Shown here: positions 13,031 through 25,330 of the stretch, piece by piece | Layout of the letters: each line of letters starts with the position of its first letter | Position numbering within the stretch: position 1 is the first letter of the stretch | Assembly: GCF_015706575.1 (NCBI RefSeq) | Contig: NW_024037071.1 | Coordinates: 12,017,774-12,081,773, forward strand | DNA from: Patiria miniata | Lineage: Eukaryota; Echinodermata; Asteroidea; Valvatida; Asterinidae | Direction: 5' to 3' | Length of the DNA stretch: 64,000 nt | Made by a program: the position numbers and the translations under genes | Notes under the pieces: generated by a model | What the model saw: only the letters and a program-made list of their open reading frames with translations | What the model was told of the DNA's origin: nothing | The model's database searches: none

Positions 13031-13054
13031 AAAACTTGTTCCTCTTTGAAAGGA

Positions 13055-13280
13055 CATCATTCAGCCGCCAATTTGCGGGAAATTAACGGCGCAAAGACGG
13101 CCGTCCCAGGCGCAAAGCCAAGCCGGTATTCCGGGGCGGTGTGCGGTCTGTCTTCCCCACGCGTGGGATAGTTTTCCCCGCGCGTGGAGCCACGCGTGGG
13201 ACAAAGCGCCAAATCTAATCCCGCATTTTATTCCCGCGCGTGATTATCGCGTTGAGCCGGTCTCCGTCTTTCTGTCAGTG
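13055..13280 (-). repeat. Partial third copy of the outer terminus
   Basis: This repeats the CpG-rich outer segment of the right arm (compare 13960-14200) up to the block TTTCTGTCAGTG, where it joins directly to the inner edge of the right arm at 13281. The join looks like a recombination or replication junction between two termini. Confidence 0.65.
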
Positions 13281-14347
13281 AAAGAAGTATTATTCCGAAG
13301 AACAAAATGAGTCTTTGTTCGGGACTGGACATTTCAAGTTTCCTGCATGGGAATAGAATATTTGGGACATAAATTCTCTGTAGAGATAGGGAACAGAATA
13401 TTCTATACCGAGAAAAACTAGGCGGGAAAAATATTCTCGCAAACCAGGAAAACACTATTATAACATGAGGGGGAAAGATCTCTTCGGACCCATATACGAA
13501 AAAAATGATGCTGTGGTAAAGTTGCAAGTTTTCATTCATGTTTTTATTCAAAGAGGAATATGAACAGAGCCAGTTAAAAAAGGGCCAGTATCTTTCATAA
13601 TAATCTGCTCCGGAGAATAAAAAAAAACACTTCCCAAAGAATGATTGACAGCCAACTAATAGCGGTGTCGTCGGCAGCATGCCTCTGTTGTCCAATTGAC
13701 TTCTCGAATTACATCCGTGTAGAGTTTCTTTGTTGACTAAGGGTCATGGTCTGCAGCCAATTAAAGTAGGAATTTGTGAGATGGCAAGATGTGATTGGTC
13801 GTCGTTTGTCGTTCTGACATTCAGCTTCGTTCCACTTGTGTTTGATTGGACGGCAGTACTGCCTTGGGAAGTATTCTTTCATAGAACTTGAGAAGGAGCC
13901 GACTTTTTTTACTGGGCGGGAATTTTTAAGGTGTAAAAACTTGTGCCTCCTTGAGTTGACATCATTCAGCCGCCAACTTGCGGGAAATTAACGGCGCAAA
14001 GACGGCCGTCCCAGGCGCAAAGCCCAGCCGGTATTCCGGGGCGGTGTGCGGTCTGTCTTCCCCGGCCCCACGCGTGGGATAGTTTTCCCCGCGCGTGGAG
14101 CCGTGCGTGGAGCCACGCGTGGGACAAAGCGCCAAATCTGTTCCAGCATATTTTTCCCGCGCGTGATTATCGCGTGGAGCCGCTCTCCGTCTTTCTGTCA
14201 GTGCCCATGTGCAAAACACTGCGGCGTACACGCGATAACCACGCGTGATTAGCGCGATAAACACGCGGTAAACCTAGCTAGTGATAAAATGTAAATAGCG
14301 TGGTATGCGTGTTATCGCAGGAGTCTAGATTCTTTCGCTCCACACTG
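13281..14347 (-). repeat. Right inverted arm of the 11.7-kb element
   Basis: 1067 bp, near-identical inverse of 2628-3694 and of exactly equal length. The high identity of the arms contrasts with the decayed internal arm copies and suggests recent homogenisation or recent insertion. Confidence 0.85.
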
Positions 14348-14412
14348 TAACTTCCGGTTTGATGACATATTAATAACACCTAACTTCCGGTTTGATGACG
14401 TCACAGCATTAA
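14348..14412 (-). mobile_element. Helentron-like element D1, short middle segment
   Basis: Resumes D1 directly after the TA duplication with ACTTCCGGTTTGATGAC. The words AACACCTAACTTCCGG occur again at about 14375, so part of the junction is locally duplicated. Confidence 0.55.
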
Positions 14413-14853
14413 CCCTAACCCACCTCACTCCTCCAAAATCCTCCTGGCGGTTTTGGAGGATTCTAGAGGATTGAGGATGAATGGTGATTGAATCAAATGA
14501 GGATTCTGGAGGATTGAGGATGAATGGTGATTGAAGCACATGAGGATTTTGGAGGATTGAGGATGAATGGTGATTGAAGCACAAGAGGATTTTGGAGGAT
14601 TGAGGATGAATGCATTTTGAGGCAGGACTGTCTGATGATTTTGAAGGATTTGGCGTTGGTTATCCTTCATTTAAACACGAGTGCAAAGTTTTGGTATGAG
14701 GAGGATTTTGGAGGATTGAGGATGAATGCATTTTGAGGCAGGACTGTCTGACAATTTGAAAAATTTAGGCGGAGTTGCAAAATTTTGGAAAATTTTGGAG
14801 GATTTTGGAGGATTGAGGATGGTTGTAAGCAACAAGGGCCTAGGGGGTTAGGG
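14413..14853. mobile_element. TTAA-flanked element with telomere-like ends, 441 bp
   Basis: It begins CCCTAACCC and ends GGGTTAGGG, with TTAA on both sides (14409-14412 and 14854-14857). TTAA duplication plus ends beginning CCC is typical of piggyBac-type elements; Kolobok also uses TTAA. The inside is a degenerate repeat of roughly 58 bp built on GGATTTTGGAGGATTGAGG. No transposase is present. The D copies at 28340 and 60830 lack this insertion. Confidence 0.7.
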
Positions 14854-14857
14854 TTAA

Positions 14858-15887
14858 AGATCCAAAGGTGAACATTGTAATGGATATCATTATTTGGACT
14901 TCGAAGATATGACAGGATCAAATGATAGAATTAAATTAAAAATACATGTATGATCCTTTTCAAATTCTCCTTAAAGTAACTTCCGGTCTGATGACGTCAT
15001 GGATTTGAAACCTTGCTAAGTTATCTGTGGTTAATCAGAGAATATCAAGGGGCAATTTGGTAAATTTGGACGGATGGTTTAAAAATTAAAGAAGGGAAAC
15101 TCTGTTTTATGTGCCGATAGGGGGCGCCCTTTCGGATGTTGACGTCATCACACTGTTTTTTGCGTCTTGCATTCCTCACTAAACACTTTCATAATATATG
15201 TCTGTAGTAATATGCTTCCACTTTTGAGTTATATTCAGTTTTTATTGCACTTCCGGTAACACCGGAAGTAAAGGTCAAGCGGTTTTCCGTCCGAAATGTT
15301 TCTCACGGCATAGTCTACAACCTCACGAACACGACACTCTATTTAGTTCAAAAGATATAGCGCAAACTATTTTGTCAAAATTTGCCCTTCAATCGCTTGT
15401 AATTTGATACCTGATGACGTCATGATGACGTAACAAAATTTATAACATCTTTGTAACATATGGTACAAGTTCACACAAGGTTTTGTGATCATACCATGAA
15501 CTGTTCAATAGAAATGTTGCTTTGTTTTGATGTCAGGCTAACGTCTTCATTTTGAATTCACCTAACTTTGACCTTCCCGTAGACCCGGAAGTAAAGGTCA
15601 AGCGAGTTCACGTACACAAAAAAACTGTTTAGCGATTAATGGTCTATCTGATTACAGAATACAAACATCATTGAATGTTTAGTTCGAGAGTTATAGGTGA
15701 AAGTAATTGGTCACTTTTTCAGATTAAATCACGTGTAATTTGACACCTGATGACGTAATCATGACGTCAGAGTAATATGCACCACTTTGGATGAGGGTCG
15801 ATGTATATTGAAAGTTACAAGTTCATACCATACCGTTTAAGAGAAAACCCGCGGAGAAGTATTGTCCGGAAAAAAAAGAAGAAAAAA
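14858..15887 (-). mobile_element. Helentron-like element D1, continuation
   Basis: Collinear with D9 at 28350-30440: the ATGGATATCATTATTTGG block, several TGACGTCA blocks, the paired ACTTCCGG/ACCGGAAGT words and a final GTCCGGAAAAAAA tail. A new element is inserted in the A-rich tail at 15888. Confidence 0.65.
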
Positions 15888-16059
15888 CTAGAGCTGTATG
15901 TCTGTTTGCAAACAGAACACAGGGCTTTTTCGCATTTTACAAATATTTATTTTATGCCAACTTTGAATGATGTCTGACAAAGATTAATACCCAAAGTGCT
16001 GCAGAGAAAAATCGTGTACAAAGTCTATGGGATTTTGGGCGCCAAAAAGAAAAAAAAAA
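15888..16059 (-). mobile_element. Helentron-like H2, tag family A', 3' part
   Basis: CTAG at 15888-15891, hairpin TCTGTTTGCAAACAGA, then the A' tag GGGCTTTTTCGCA at 15922-15934. Only about 170 bp of body precede its A-rich tail, where H3 is inserted. Its matching 5' hairpin is proposed at 27832-27860. Confidence 0.6.
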
Positions 16060-16132
16060 CTAGAAATTGTGGTTGTGAACAACCACAGAGCTGTTCCCAA
16101 TATTGATTATCTGTTGGACCCATAGACAACAA
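16060..16132 (-). mobile_element. Helentron-like H3, tag family B, 3' part
   Basis: CTAG at 16060-16063, a perfect 9-bp stem TGTGGTTGT/ACAACCACA at 16068-16087, then the B tag AGCTGTTCCCAAT at 16089-16101. The same tag forms the stem of the hairpin at 19768-19797, its proposed 5' end. Confidence 0.65.
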
Positions 16133-17395
16133 GTAGAAATCTATGTCTGTTTGCAACAGAAGATAGGGCTTTTCCGCATTATGATTTGTTTTTATCAATA
16201 ATACGTCCCTGACTATGCATGAACATAAAATCTGTCAAAGTTAGCCGGAAATCGGCTAAAACGGTCACTGTGGACAGGATTTGACCTAAGCAACACGTGC
16301 GCTGTGCGCGGGCTGACTGACATACGATATGTACAACGTACGTGCATGTACGTACACATGTACTGTACATTGTGGACGTCCTGTGCATGTTTCAAAGCAG
16401 AGGTATTGTCAACCCGAAGTTTTAAGCGTGCGCAGGGCATGTCCGAGTTTGCTTATTGCCTCAGAGCTTTCAAATGTTTTAGACCTACCCTTCAATAGAC
16501 AACTAAAGTAAAAACTAATATAAAAACTGCCTTGGTTGATTTTTCAGGAATTTTCTAAGGAAAAAGGGTCTTTTCATTATAACTTCTGGTCTGATGACGT
16601 CATACACCTTAAACTTCGCACAAGTCTTAAGTGAGTCAAGGTCATCACATACACCAATATTTAGGTGATTCCGACAAACTTCGCCACAGACATCTATTCA
16701 AAATACATTTTTTAAAATGTTCAACCTGTCGCTAGAGGGCGCTCGAAGATTGCATGACGTCATTGGTAAATGATTTGAAGAATACTATCAGCCAAGAGAC
16801 TAACACCGTTGAAAGCAAGTTCATATCTATTACCACTTTTAAATAATAAGCCACTTCCGGTTTTGGCCTTTTTCGACCGGAAGCAAGGGTCACGTGATTT
16901 CACGCACACTGAATGAAATAAAGACCTGAACCTACTCTACCACTTGCCGGCAACAGAATGCTGCGGACGCATACGGTTGATTTCTTATGCATTTTTAAAT
17001 ATTAAAAGTGTTACTATTCAATTGCCTATAAATAAACACCGGATGACGTCATCATGACGTCATCATTACACAACGTTGTTTGAATTAGGGTCTTTGCTTG
17101 GACAAAGATTGGTGTAAATGAATTACTGGCAAAAAGTCGAAAATGCCCTCTGAAAATTGACATTTTTAAAAAAAATTCTGTGTACAAAGTCTATGGGAAA
17201 AGTTAAATATTCAAAATTCCATAATAAATCACGTGATGACGTCAGCATGACGAAAAGTTTCGGCACACATCCTCAGATGATGATTAATAACTTTGCTGAG
17301 TTTAAAGTTGATGGGATTTAAAATAATTGCCAAAGTGGCTTGTAGAATAAAAACGTGTACAAAACCTATGGGGAAAGCGGAAAAAGAAAAAAAAA
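16133..17395 (-). mobile_element. Helentron-like H4, tag family A
   Basis: Its 3' hairpin is at 16142-16164 and its A tag GGGCTTTTCCGCA at 16166-16178; the CTAG is decayed to GTAG. The body contains the 1.1-kb module (TTAGCCGGAAATCGGCTAA, TACATGTACA words, several TGACGTCA blocks). H5 is inserted in its A-rich tail. No 5' hairpin of its own remains. Confidence 0.55.
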
Positions 17396-19634
17396 CTAGA
17401 GCTCAATGTCTGTTTGCAACAGAACATAGGGCTTTTCCGCATTATGATTTTTTTTAATCAATAATATGCCCTGAATATTCATGAACATAAAATCTGTCAA
17501 AAGAATTTTGCATTTTGCATGTTGCGTTCGGGAGATATGGCTAAAAGGTCCAAACAAATAAATATTCATATAAAATCTCAGGATGACGACATCATGACGT
17601 CACCTCATTTTTAATCTATAACACATCCTGGTATAGCCACATACCAAGTTTCAACCCAATCGGACTTATATTTCTGTAGATATAAGACTTCACAATATGT
17701 ACGTAAATTTTCAAAAATCAATAAAAAAATTAGGTGATGACGTCATCGTGACGTCATAGTCTAGGCAGAATTTTTGTATGAGGGTCTTCCTTGGCTGTAA
17801 CTTTGATGACGATTCCAGATCGCCAAGTTATAAAAATGGTGGCTTGAAAACGTGTACACATAAAAGTCAATGGGTTAAAAATCCAACAGCAGAAAAACTG
17901 CACCTTTAAATACGTGATTTGCCTTTAAACTGAAACTTTTTTATCAAATATTACTTGATATTCTGACTCTTGGGAATATTTTCAATCAAATGACAGGCGA
18001 AAAAAAATACGATTTCTTTTTCCTTCTCATAGTAATTCTCAGCCGAAGTTCAGAACTACTCAGTAAGATATATCAGTGTTGTATAGGGAAAGACTTGTGG
18101 AGAAAGCTGTGTACAAAGTCTATGAGAAAAATTAATTATTCATGAATCCATAATAAATCATTTAATGATGAGTTCATCATGATGTCTTAGTCTTGGCATA
18201 TTTTTTGTATGAGGGTCTTTCTTGGCTGTAACTTTGATGACGATTCCAGATCGCCAAGTTATGAAAATGGTGGCTTGAAAACGTTAATAGGTTAAAAATC
18301 CCACAGCAGAAAAACTGCACCTTTAAATTAGTGATTTTCCTTTAAACTGAAACATTCTTATAAAATATTACTTGCTATTGTAACTCTTGGGAATATTGTC
18401 AATCAAATGACAGGCGTAAAAAAATACGATTTCTTTTTCCTTCTCATAGTAATTCTCAGCCGAAGTTCAGAAAATCTGTCAAAGTTAGCCGAAAATCGGC
18501 TAAAACGGTCACTGTGGACAGGATTTGACCTCAGCAACACGTGCGCTGCAGGCTGACTGACATACGATGTATGTGCCTATGTACAACGTACGTGCATGTA
18601 CATGTACATGTACATTGTGGACGTCCTGTCCTGTGCATCTTTTGAAGCAGAGGTATTGTCAACGTGAAGTTTTAGGCGTGCGCAGGGTATGTTCGAGTTC
18701 GCTTATCGCCTCGAAACTTTGAAATGTTTTAGACCTACCCTTCAATCGACAATTAAAGTAAAAACAAATATAAAAACTGCCATGGTTGATTTTTCAGGAA
18801 TTTTCAAATGAAAAAGGGTCTTTTTATTATAACTTCTGGTCTGATGAAGTCATTTGCCTAAAACTTCGCACACGTCTTAAGTGGGTCAAGGTCATTATAT
18901 ACACCAATATTTAGGCGATTCCGACAAACTTCGCCACAGACATCTATTGAAAATACATTTTTGCTAATTTTCAACCTGTCGGTAGAGGGCGCTCGAAGAT
19001 TGCATGACGTCATCGGTAGATGATTTGAAGAATTCTATCGGCCAAGAGACTAACACTGTTAAAAGCAAGTTCATATCTATTACCACTTTCAAATAATAAG
19101 CCACTTCCGGTTTGGGCCTTTTTCGACCGGAAGCAAGGGTCACGCTATTGCACGCACACTGAATGAAATGAAGACCTTAACCTGCTCTACCACTTGCCGG
19201 CAACAGAATGCTGCGGACGCGTACGGTTGATTTCTTATGCATTTTTAAATATTAAAAGTGTCACAATTTAATTGCCTATAAATAAACACAGGATGACGTC
19301 ATCATGACGTCATCATTCCACACTGTTGTTTGAATTAGGGTCTTTGCTTGGACAAAGATTGGTGTTAATGAATTACTGGCAAAGAGTCAAAAATGCCCTT
19401 TGAAAATCGACAATTATTTTTTTAATTTCTGTGTACAAAGTCTATGGGAAAAATTAAATATTCAAAAATCTATAATAAATTAGTCGATGACGTCACCATG
19501 ACGTCAATCTTCGGGACACATCTTTGCTATAGGGGCTATGCTTATGCTAACTTTGAATGATGTATGACAAACATTAATGCCAAAAGTGGCGTGTAGAATA
19601 AACGTGTACAAAGTCTATGGGGTTTTGGGAAAAA

Positions 19635-19668
<34 letters not shown>

Positions 19669-19740
19669 AGAAGAAGAAGAAGAAGAAAGAAAAAAATCAG
19701 AACAAAAAGAAAGACTTTTCCGCAACAATGCGGAAAAGCC
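17396..19740 (-). mobile_element. Helentron-like H5, tag family A
   Basis: CTAG at 17396-17399 with the A hairpin and tag follows an A-rich tail. The 5' end is the hairpin at 19713-19740 (CTTTTCCGCA/TGCGGAAAAG), preceded by the conserved subterminal word TCAGAACAAAAAGAAA and a GAA microsatellite at about 19630-19690. The interior repeats the 1.1-kb module once (18475-19560). No helicase or Rep frame is present, so it is non-autonomous. Confidence 0.65.
19628..19690. repeat. GAA/AAG microsatellite
   Basis: A purine-strand GAA run just inside the 5' end of H5. Microsatellites next to a terminus are a usual feature of HINE-type elements. The poly-Glu and poly-Leu frames across it are artefacts. 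Confidence 0.9.
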
Positions 19741-19767
19741 AAAAAAAAAAAAAAAAAGGAAAAAATT

Positions 19768-19797
19768 AGCTGTTCCCAATTGAAATTGGGAACAGCT
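19768..19797 (-). repeat. Family B 5' terminal hairpin (H3)
   Basis: AGCTGTTCCCAATT is followed after two bases by its reverse complement. The stem equals the B tag near 16089-16101, so this hairpin closes H3. On the element strand its left flank is the CTAA of H6, followed by T. Confidence 0.75.
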
Positions 19798-19799
19798 AA

Positions 19800-22237
19800 T
19801 TAGAGCTGTATGTCTGTTTGTAAACAGAACACAGGGCTTTTTCGCATTTTACAAAAAGTTGTTTTGTTTGTCCTTTTGCAGTCACTTTTCAGAGTGCTTC
19901 TTACAGTTAAAGGTTGTTCAAAACGCTTAGAATAATTCATTAAGTATAATTTTATCAAATGATGTCACTTGCCCTGCAATGACGTCATCCTTAAGACCCT
20001 TCTCAATGCACATTTTGTCATTGTGATTTTGGTTTGAACCAAGTTTAATGTCAATCCGATGAAAGAAATTGTGCAATTTTTGGAAGCAGAATAAAATTAT
20101 AAATATCAAAAAATTATAAAAACCAAACGATGACGTCATCGTGACGTCACTTTAAACTTTGTTTACTAGTACCATTTTTTACCTACCCACTAAGTTTCAT
20201 GACAGTCAGACCTTTCCTTATATGTATTTTGAAAAATCGCATTTTTATGACGTCATAATGATGTCAGATATTTTTTTCAACATTTTGTGCAAATACCTTT
20301 TACCTAACTGACCAAATACACAAAGAATTTTGAATTTTGCATGTTACATTTTTGAGATATGGCAAAAAGGTCAAAAACTTCAAATATTCATATAAAATCT
20401 CCGGATGACGTCATCATGGCGTCACCTATTTTTTTTTACCTATAACACATCCCGGTCTAGCCACATACCAAGTTTCAACCCAATTAGACTCACAGTTCTG
20501 TAGATATAGGACTTCATAATATGCACATAAATTTTCAAAAATCAATAAAAAAATTAGGTGATGACGTCATCATGACGTCATAGTCTTGGCATAATTTTTG
20601 TATGAGGGTCTTTCTTGGCTGTAACATTGATGGCGATTCCAGATCGCCAAGTTATAGAAATGGTGGCTTGAAAAGGTGTACAAAGTCAATGGGCTAACAC
20701 GTGTACAAAGTTAACGGGCTAAAAAAAATCCCACTGCAGAAAAATTGCACCTTTAAATTTGTAATTTGCCTTTGAACTGAAACATTTTTATGAAATATTA
20801 CTTGATATTCTAACCCTTAGGAATATGTTCAATCGAATGACAGCGCGAAAAAAATACGATTTCTCTTTCCTTCTCATAGTAATTCTCGGCTGAAGTTCAG
20901 AACTACTCAGTATTAAAGATATCAGTGTTGTATAGGAAAAGACTTGTGGAAAATCCCACTGCAGAAAAACTGCACCTTGAAATAAGTAACATAGGGCTTT
21001 TCGGCATTATGATTTTTTATTACACGTCCCTGACTATGCGCATGTATGAACATAAAATCTGTCAAAGTTAGCCAAAAATCGGCTAAAACGGTCACTGTGA
21101 TGTGGACAGGATTTGACCTCGGCAACACGTGCTCTGCAGGCTGACTGACATACGATGTACATGTACAAAAATATGCGTAACGTACGTGTAACATATAGAC
21201 GTTCTGTGCATGTTTTAGAGCAGAGGTATTGTCAACCTGAAGTTTTAAGCGTGCGTAGGGCATGTTCGAATTCCCCTATTGCCTCGAAGCTTTGAAATGT
21301 TTTAGACCTACCCTTAAATCGACAATTAAAGTAAAAACTAACATAAAAACTGCCATGGTTGATTTTTCAGGAATTTTCAAATGAAAAAAGGTATTTTTAT
21401 TATAACTTCCGGTCAGATGACGTCATTTGCCTAAAACTTCGCACACGTCTTAAGTGGGTCAAGGTCCTCATAAACACCAATATTTAGGCGATTCCGACAA
21501 ACTTCGCCACAGACATCTATTCAAAAGACATTTTTGAAAATGTTCAACCTGTCGCTAGAGGGCGCTCGAAGATTGCATGACGTCATCGGTAGATGATTTA
21601 AAGAATATTATCAGCCAAGAGACTAACACGTTAAAAGCAAGTTCATATCTATTATCACTTTTAAATAATAAGCCACTTCCGGTTTGGGCCTTTTTCGACC
21701 GGAAGCAAGGGTCACGTGATTGCACGCACACTGAATGAAATAAAGACTTCAACCTACTCTATCACTTGCCGGCAACAGAATGCTGCGGACGCATACGGTT
21801 GATTTCTTATGCATTTTTAAATATTGAAAGTGTCACAATTTAATTGCCTATAAATAAATACCGGATGATGTCATCATGACGTCATCATGACGTCATCATC
21901 ACACAATGTTGTTTGAATTAGGGTCTTTGCTTGGACAAAGTTTGGTGTAAATAAATTACTGGCAAAGAGTCGAAAATGCCCTTTGAAAATCAACAATTTT
22001 TTTTAAAATTTCTGTGTACAAAGTCTATGGGCAAAATTAAATATTCAAAATTCTGTAATAAATTAGTCGATGACGTCACCATGACGTCAATCTTCGGGAC
22101 ACATCTGTGCTATAGGGACTATGCTTATGCCAACTTTGAATGATGTCTGACAAAGATTAATACCCAAAGTGCTGCAGAGAAAAATCGTGTACAAAGTCTA
22201 TGGGATTTTTGGTGCCAAAAAGAAAAAACACAAAAAA
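19800..22237 (-). mobile_element. Helentron-like H6, tag family A', 3' part
   Basis: TTAG (CTAA on the element strand, a valid CTRR end) at 19800-19803, then the hairpin and A' tag at 19834-19846. The body carries TGACGTCA arrays and one 1.1-kb module (about 21057-22140). It is interrupted in its tail by H7 and H8; its hairpin is at 27775-27803. Confidence 0.65.
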
Positions 22238-22274
22238 CTAGAGTTTGAGGACAAACACACGGTGTTGGGCTAGA

Positions 22275-22845
22275 GGTTTGCCTTTTTCACATTGTTGATT
22301 GTTGTTGATTGTTGTCGTTGATTGTTAATGTAGATTGTTGATGTTGATTGTTGGTTATGTTTATGTTGATTGTTGATTGATAATATTGATGTTGATTGTC
22401 GATTGAATTTGACGGTGGTTGTTCATGTCGATTGTTGATAATTGATTGGTGTTGTTGATTAACGATTATTGATGTTGATTGTTGATGATTGTTGATGTTG
22501 GTTGTCGATGTTGATTTTGATTTTTGTTGATGTTGATTGTTGATGTTGATGTTGATGTTGATTGTTGATTGTTGATGTTAATAATGATTGTTGATTGTGG
22601 CTGTTGATTGTTGATGTTGTTGTTAATGTTGATTGTTGATGTTGGTTGTTGATGTTGATTGTTGATGTTGATTGTTGATGTTGTTTGTTGATGTTGTTTG
22701 TTGATGTTAATGTTGATTGTTGATTGTTGATGTTGATTGTTGATGTTGCTGTTGATTGTTGATGTTGATGTTGATTGTTGATGTTGATTGTTTATGTTAA
22801 TGTTAATGTTGATTGTTGATTGTTGATGTTGATGTTGAGGATTGA
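22275..22845. repeat. Degenerate GTTGAT simple repeat
   Basis: About 570 bp made of GTTGAT and GTTGATT words with GATGTT variants and strong purine/pyrimidine asymmetry. It sits just inside the 3' end of H7. Confidence 0.85.
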
Positions 22846-24079
22846 GGGTTTTGAAAAATAGCGCGTGGAGTAATTATACAGAGGATAGTTAAAAAGAGTC
22901 AGGTGAGGATCTGCACGCGCGTATGCTGCTGTACTGTAAACTTATCTAGTACAACTGTTACAAAAACCCATTAAATAGCTCATATCTCTAAAAGTAAAAA
23001 TCGCACACCATTGGCGCAATTCAAGATATTGCTCGCCATACCCTCTTAACCCCAATGCGCATATTTTTAGAAAAAGCGCCCAATTTGAAAAAGCGCCCAA
23101 TTGGGCGCTTTTACCAGACCAATGTTTGAGTATCATATGGGGGGAAGTTCCCTTTTACGCAATCGCGGCACACTGTTTTTCGGGATTTTCCCTTTGTACG
23201 CAATTATCCCCATTTGCTGTACACACAATGTACGTGGCATTAAATGAGTGTTTCAATGCGTAGGCGTGTTCAACTTCAAACTTCAAGGGGGCTGCAGGGC
23301 ATCTTCTAGTAAATTTATTGTAACGAAACCTTGGGAAGTTTTAGACCTATTATTAAAGTGCCATTTAAAGCACAAAACTGGATTATATCTCTGACGGTTG
23401 ATTTTTTAACAATTTTCAAAGGAAAAGAGGTATTTTCATTGTAACTTCCCGTCTGATGACGTAATCATTTTTTTTTCGTGCACAGGTCTTTTCTGCATTA
23501 AGGTCATTATGTATATTAATTTAGAAGCAATTACCGCAAATTTCGCCACAGACATCAACTGAAAATGCGTTTTGGAAATGTTTTAACCTGCCGCTAGAGG
23601 GCGCTCGAACACTTGATGGCGTCACCGATCATTTTTTTGGAAAGATCAACCCATCCACAGGCTAACATCGTTGAAAGCAAGTTCATATCTTTTTCCACTT
23701 TTGAATTATTAGGCACTTCCGGTTTCGACCGGAAGGAAGGGTCATGTGATTTTACGCACACAAGATTAATTGAAGAGCATGTATTATCATGTCGATTCCC
23801 GCAAAATTCAAGTTTCGGTCTCTCACGGTTGATTTTTTATTGAATTTCAAAGATTAAATTTATTATTTTTGGAAGTGACGTCACGTGACCCATGATGACG
23901 TCATAATGACGTAATTGCAAAAAAGCACATCTTCAGTGGGTTGTGCATTCATGTATTGACAATTAAAGTTCATATTACTTTTCATGTTGACAAACAGTTC
24001 CGGAGAAGAAATGTGTCTTGAAGAATAATAATAAAAAAAAAAAAAAAAAAAAATAATAGTAAATTCTAACAAAAACAAT

Positions 24080-24105
24080 AGGTGTTGGGCTCAGGCCCAA
24101 CACCT
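24080..24105 (-). repeat. Family C 5' terminal hairpin (H7)
   Basis: Perfect inverted repeat of 11 bp (AGGTGTTGGGC) with a four-base loop. The next element, H8, begins two bases later with CTAG. Confidence 0.8.
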
Positions 24106-25330
24106 AACTAGAGGTCTATGTCTGTTTGCAACAGAACATAGGGCTTTTCCGCATTATGATTTTTTTTAATCAATAATATTCCCTGAATATGCATGAACAT
24201 AAAATCTGTCAAAGTTAGCCGAAAATCGGCTAAAACGGTCACTGGGGACAGGATTTGACCTCGGCAATACGATGTTTGTGCGTGTGCACAAGGTCTTTGC
24301 TTGGACAAAGAGTGATCTAAATAAATTACTGGCAAAGAGTCGAAAACGCACTTTGAAAATCGACAAAATTTTTTAAATTTGTTGATGACGTCATCGTGAC
24401 GTCACTTCGAACTTTGCATACTAGTATGATTAACTACCTACCCACCAAGTTTCATGACAATTGGACCTTTCCTTATATGAGTTTTGCAAAATCGCATTTT
24501 GATGACGTCATGATGACGTCACACATTTTTTTCAAGTTTTGTGCAAATAGCTATTACATAACAGACCAAATGCAAACAAGAATTTTGCATTTTGCATGTT
24601 GCGTTCGGGAGATATGGCTAAAAGGTCCAAACAAATAAATATTATATAAAATCTCAGGATGACGTCATCATGACGTCACCTCATTTTTAATCTATAACAC
24701 ACCCTGGTATAGCCACATACCAAGTTTCAACCCAATCGGACTTACATTTCTGTAGATATAAGACTTCACAATATGTAGGTAAATTTTCAAAAATCAATAA
24801 ATAATTAGGTGATGACGTCATCGTGACGTCATAGTCTTGGCATAATTTTTGTATGAGGGTCTTTCTTGGCTGTAACTTTGATGACGATTCCAGATCGCCA
24901 AAATACGAAAATGGTGGCTTGCAAACGTGTACAAAGTCAATAGGTTAAAAATCCCAGAGCAGAAAAACTGCACCTTTAAATGCGTGATTTTTCTTTAAAC
25001 TGAAACATTTTTATAAAATATTACTTGCTATTCTAACTCTTGGGAATATTTTCAATCAAATGAAAGGCGTAAAAAAATACGATTTCTTTTTCCTTCTCAT
25101 AGTAATTCTCAGCCGAAGTTCAGAACTACTCAGTAAGATATATCAGAAAGACTTGTGGAGAAAGCTGTGTACAAAGTCTATGAGAAAAATTAATTATTCG
25201 TAAATCCATAATAAATCACTTGATGACGTCACCATGACGTCACTCTTCGGGACACATCTTGGCTATAGGGACTATGCTTATGCCAACTTTCAATGATATC
25301 TGACAAAGATTAATGCCAAAAGTGCTATAA

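Larger units (their letters stand above)
2628..14347. mobile_element. 11.7-kb non-autonomous foldback element, TA target duplication
   Basis: The element begins CAGTGTGGAGCG and ends with its reverse complement. TA flanks both sides (2626-2627 and 14348-14349). The flanks join into a sequence matching the uninterrupted D copies at about 28312 and 60795 (AACACYTWACTTCCGG), which gives the empty site. Inverted arms of 1067 bp enclose 9.6 kb of spacer without a recognisable transposase. The spacer contains further diverged copies of the arm, direct repeats and a 146-bp tandem repeat. The TA duplication fits Tc1/mariner-type or another TA-targeting superfamily, but nothing internal identifies the mobilising enzyme. 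Confidence 0.85.
22238..24105 (-). mobile_element. Helentron-like H7, tag family C
   Basis: CTAG at 22238-22241, a short hairpin GTTTG/CAAAC, and the C tag GGTGTTGGGC at 22261-22270. The 5' end is the hairpin at 24080-24105 (AGGTGTTGGGC...GCCCAACACCT), so both ends carry the C tag. The interior has a long GTTGAT-type repeat and TGACGTCA blocks. No coding sequence is recognised. Confidence 0.7.

Noticed and set aside
14409..14857. Interstitial telomeric sequence
   Set aside because: Only about one and a half TTAGGG units at each end, in inverted orientation, with TTAA duplication and absence from paralogous copies: a transposon end.
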